Origin: Gemmatimonadaceae bacterium
Lineage (GTDB): Bacteria > Gemmatimonadota > Gemmatimonadetes > Gemmatimonadales > Gemmatimonadaceae
Direction: 5' to 3'
Length of the DNA stretch: 8,324 bases
NCBI GenBank assembly: GCA_013820975.1
Contig: JACDHQ010000066.1
Location: 1 to 8,324, forward strand
The notes beneath the pieces were generated by a model. It was not told the origin of the DNA and did not search any database. It was given only the letters and a program-made list of their open reading frames with translations. The position numbers and the translations under genes are program-made. The stretch's first letter is position 1. Each line of letters opens with the position of its first letter. Shown piece by piece: positions 6,987 through 8,324 of the stretch.

Positions 6987-7022
6987 TTCGCCGACGGCAT
7001 GCCCTCGCGACGCCTCGGCGAA
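6987..7022 (+). other. Inverted repeat covering the ribosome-binding region of the PAS gene
   Basis: TTCGCCGA (6987-6994) and TCGGCGAA (7015-7022) are a perfect 8-bp inverted repeat with a 20-nt loop containing the palindrome GGCATGCC (6997-7004). It starts 5 bp after the transpeptidase stop and ends 2 nt before the PAS start codon. If folded in RNA it would hide the GGCGAA that is the only purine stretch in ribosome-binding position. It could couple translation of the two genes or attenuate the transcript; no U-tract follows. Confidence 0.45.
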
Positions 7023-7024
7023 TC

Positions 7025-7645
7025 ATGAAGACTCCAGGTCCACCAGCACCTCCCGGCACACCCGTGCGGGCCCCCGACGACGAACGCTTCTTCGACGTGG
7101 CGATCGACCTGCTCTGCCACCTCGACTTCGGCGGTTACTTCCGTCGCCTGAACCCCGCCTGGGAGCGTACGCTCGGCTGGACCGTCGAGGAGTTGATGTC
7201 CCGGCCGTTCATCGAGTTCGTGCATCCGGACGACCGGGAACGCACGCTGAAACAGAATCGCGACGTCCGCGATGGCGCCCAGGCACTCGGCTTCGAGAAC
7301 CGCTACCTGTGCCGCGACGGATCATACCGCTGGCTGCTCTGGAATGCGGCCCCCGATCCCACCGGCGGCGTGATCTATTCGGTGGCGCGGGACATCACCG
7401 CGCGTAAGGACGCCGAGGCGGAGCGCGAGCGGCTCGTGGCGGAATTACAGGCGGCGCTCGTCGAGGTGAAGGCGCTGCGGGCAATCCTGCCCATCTGCTC
7501 GTACTGCCGGAAGGTCCGCGACGACTCGGATTACTGGCATACCGTCGAGGGCTACTTCGCGACTCACACGAACACCCGGTTCAGCCACGGCATCTGTCCC
7601 AGCTGCATGGTGACGGAGGTGGAGCCGCAGTTTGCCGACTCGTAG
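7025..7645 (+). CDS. PAS-domain protein with C-terminal paired CxxC (zinc-ribbon-like) domain
   Basis: A 206-residue soluble protein with no membrane segment and no histidine kinase, GGDEF or DNA-binding output. After a Pro-rich N-terminus, residues 20-125 form one PAS fold of the PAS_3 type (LNPAWERTLGWTVEEL, then FIEFVHPDDRERT, then RYLCRDGSYRWLLWNA) ending with the PAC motif VARDITARK. Residues 126-153 are a charged heptad-like helix, probably a coiled coil that dimerises it. The C-terminus has LPICSYCRKVRDDSDYW and FSHGICPSCM, placing Cys158/Cys161 and Cys191/Cys194 as a likely metal site, with His172 and His188 nearby. This module is known from the ends of many PAS and response-regulator proteins, and its function is not established. 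Cys31 and Cys96 in the PAS part offer no clear heme or flavin signature. I infer a sensor that signals through a partner protein. Confidence 0.85.
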   Translation: MKTPGPPAPPGTPVRAPDDERFFDVAIDLLCHLDFGGYFRRLNPAWERTLGWTVEELMSRPFIEFVHPDDRERTLKQNRDVRDGAQALGFENRYLCRDGSYRWLLWNAAPDPTGGVIYSVARDITARKDAEAERERLVAELQAALVEVKALRAILPICSYCRKVRDDSDYWHTVEGYFATHTNTRFSHGICPSCMVTEVEPQFADS

Positions 7646-7663
7646 CCCGTCGCATGACGCCGC

Positions 7664-8324
7664 ATGCTGACGGCGCTGCTCATCGCCCAGGTCATCGCGA
7701 CCATCGTGCTGCTGGCACGGCTCGAACCCGGCCGGCGGCGGAAGCCGCCCGTCGCGCCGCGCCTCACGGACGAGCCGGCAAGCCTGGTGAGCATCGTCGT
7801 CCCCGTCCTCGATGAAGCGCAGCGCATCGCGCCGCTCATCGCGGGGGTGGTGGCCCAGGGCGCGCCGGTCTCGGAGATCGTGTTCGTCGATTCCGGCTCG
7901 CGCGATGGCACGCGCGCACTGCTCGAGTCGGCAGCGCAGCGCGATGGGCGCATCCGCGTCGAGACCGACCCGCCCCTTCCCGACGGCTGGATCGGCAAGG
8001 CGTGGGCGCTGCAGCACGGCGCGACGGTCGCCAGCGGCCAGTGGCTCCTCGGGCTCGACGCCGATACGGCACCGCGCCCCGGGCTCGCCGCCGCCGTCGT
8101 CGAGGCGGCGGAGCGCTACGGCTACGATGCGGTGAGCTTTGCGCCGCGCTTCGCCGGCCAGCGGCCGCTCGAGCGCTGGCTCCAGCCGGCGATGCTCGCG
8201 ACGCTCGTGTATCGCCTGGGACCGGCCGGCGATGAATCGCCGCCGGAGCGCCTGCTCGCCAACGGGCAGTGCTTCCTCGTGCGCCGCGACGTGCTGCTCG
8301 CCCACGGTGGCTATGCACCCGTGC
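7664..8324 (+). CDS. Family 2 glycosyltransferase (HpnB/CrtQ-like), cut by the window edge
   Basis: The first 220 residues of a GT-A fold glycosyltransferase with no stop before the right edge. Residues 2-19 form an N-terminal hydrophobic helix that should anchor it to the membrane. The nucleotide-sugar domain follows: VSIVVPVLDEAQRI (42-55), IVFVDSGSRDGT (72-83), the metal-binding DxD as Asp132-Ala-Asp134 in LLGLDADT, and an acceptor-side motif LANGQCFLVRRD (198-209). The sequence LPDGWIGKAWALQHGA (105-120) is close to the LPPGWxGKxWA motif I associate with hopene-associated HpnB and carotenoid glycosyltransferases CrtQ/CruC, so a lipid acceptor such as a terpenoid is plausible but unproven. 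The start at 7664 is chosen over the ATG at 7654 because that one lies in another frame. The gene begins 18 bp after the PAS stop, probably in one operon. Confidence 0.82.
   Translation, partial: MLTALLIAQVIATIVLLARLEPGRRRKPPVAPRLTDEPASLVSIVVPVLDEAQRIAPLIAGVVAQGAPVSEIVFVDSGSRDGTRALLESAAQRDGRIRVETDPPLPDGWIGKAWALQHGATVASGQWLLGLDADTAPRPGLAAAVVEAAERYGYDAVSFAPRFAGQRPLERWLQPAMLATLVYRLGPAGDESPPERLLANGQCFLVRRDVLLAHGGYAPV

Noticed and set aside
5934..7028. 364-codon plus-strand frame overlapping the transpeptidase gene
   Set aside because: It is frame-shifted relative to a clear YkuD_2 enzyme and loses all motifs.
6040..7059. 339-codon minus-strand frame opposite the transpeptidase
   Set aside because: It is a shadow frame, Arg/Gly/His-rich and without a recognisable domain.
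7654..7663. Earlier ATG as start of the glycosyltransferase gene
   Set aside because: It is in a different frame from the GT2 motifs and gives an Arg/Ala/His-rich shadow product.
7445..8305. 286-codon minus-strand frame opposite the PAS C-terminus and glycosyltransferase
   Set aside because: The plus strand here codes for a glycosyltransferase with DxD and other GT2 motifs, open to the window edge.

Overview
The window reads as chromosomal DNA of a GC-rich Gram-negative bacterium, most likely a member of the Gemmatimonadota. The reasons are a large BTAD-type regulator fused to a membrane segment, a TolB-like domain and a long TPR tail, and a small lipoprotein whose mature end begins Cys-Gly-Asp-Ser-Thr-Gly-Pro. 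From memory, both are common in that phylum. This placement rests on family style and not on any marker gene. I see no transposase, integrase, tRNA, rRNA or CRISPR array.

Layout. (1) Positions 1-2765, minus strand: a membrane-anchored BTAD/TolB/TPR regulator, followed 31 bp downstream by the first codons of a probable YbhB/PEBP-like protein that runs off the left edge. (2) Positions 2766-2901: a divergent intergenic region. (3) Positions 2902-4605, plus strand: two lipoprotein genes 24 bp apart, an SGNH/GDSL-type hydrolase and a small beta-rich lipoprotein. (4) Positions 4623-4667: a strong GC-rich hairpin between converging genes. (5) Positions 4666-5724, minus strand: a FabH-like beta-ketoacyl-ACP synthase III. 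(6) Positions 5725-6084: 360 bp without a gene, holding a four-run guanine motif, fourteen perfect copies of a 7-bp repeat, an AT-rich island with interleaved divergent promoters, and an imperfect hairpin. (7) Positions 6085-8324, plus strand: a murein L,D-transpeptidase, a PAS protein with a C-terminal Cys-x2-Cys pair domain, and a family 2 glycosyltransferase cut by the right edge.

Most gene products act at the envelope: two lipoproteins, a periplasmic peptidoglycan cross-linking enzyme, a lipid-chain initiating enzyme, a membrane glycosyltransferase, and a regulator whose C-terminal half should lie outside the inner membrane. No single pathway joins them. The most unusual structure is the fabH leader. 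The predicted start site lies outside the 98-bp heptamer array, so the array and the cytosine-rich complement of the guanine motif would both be transcribed ahead of a start codon with no visible Shine-Dalgarno sequence. Repeat copy number is therefore a candidate way of varying expression of a fatty-acid initiation enzyme.
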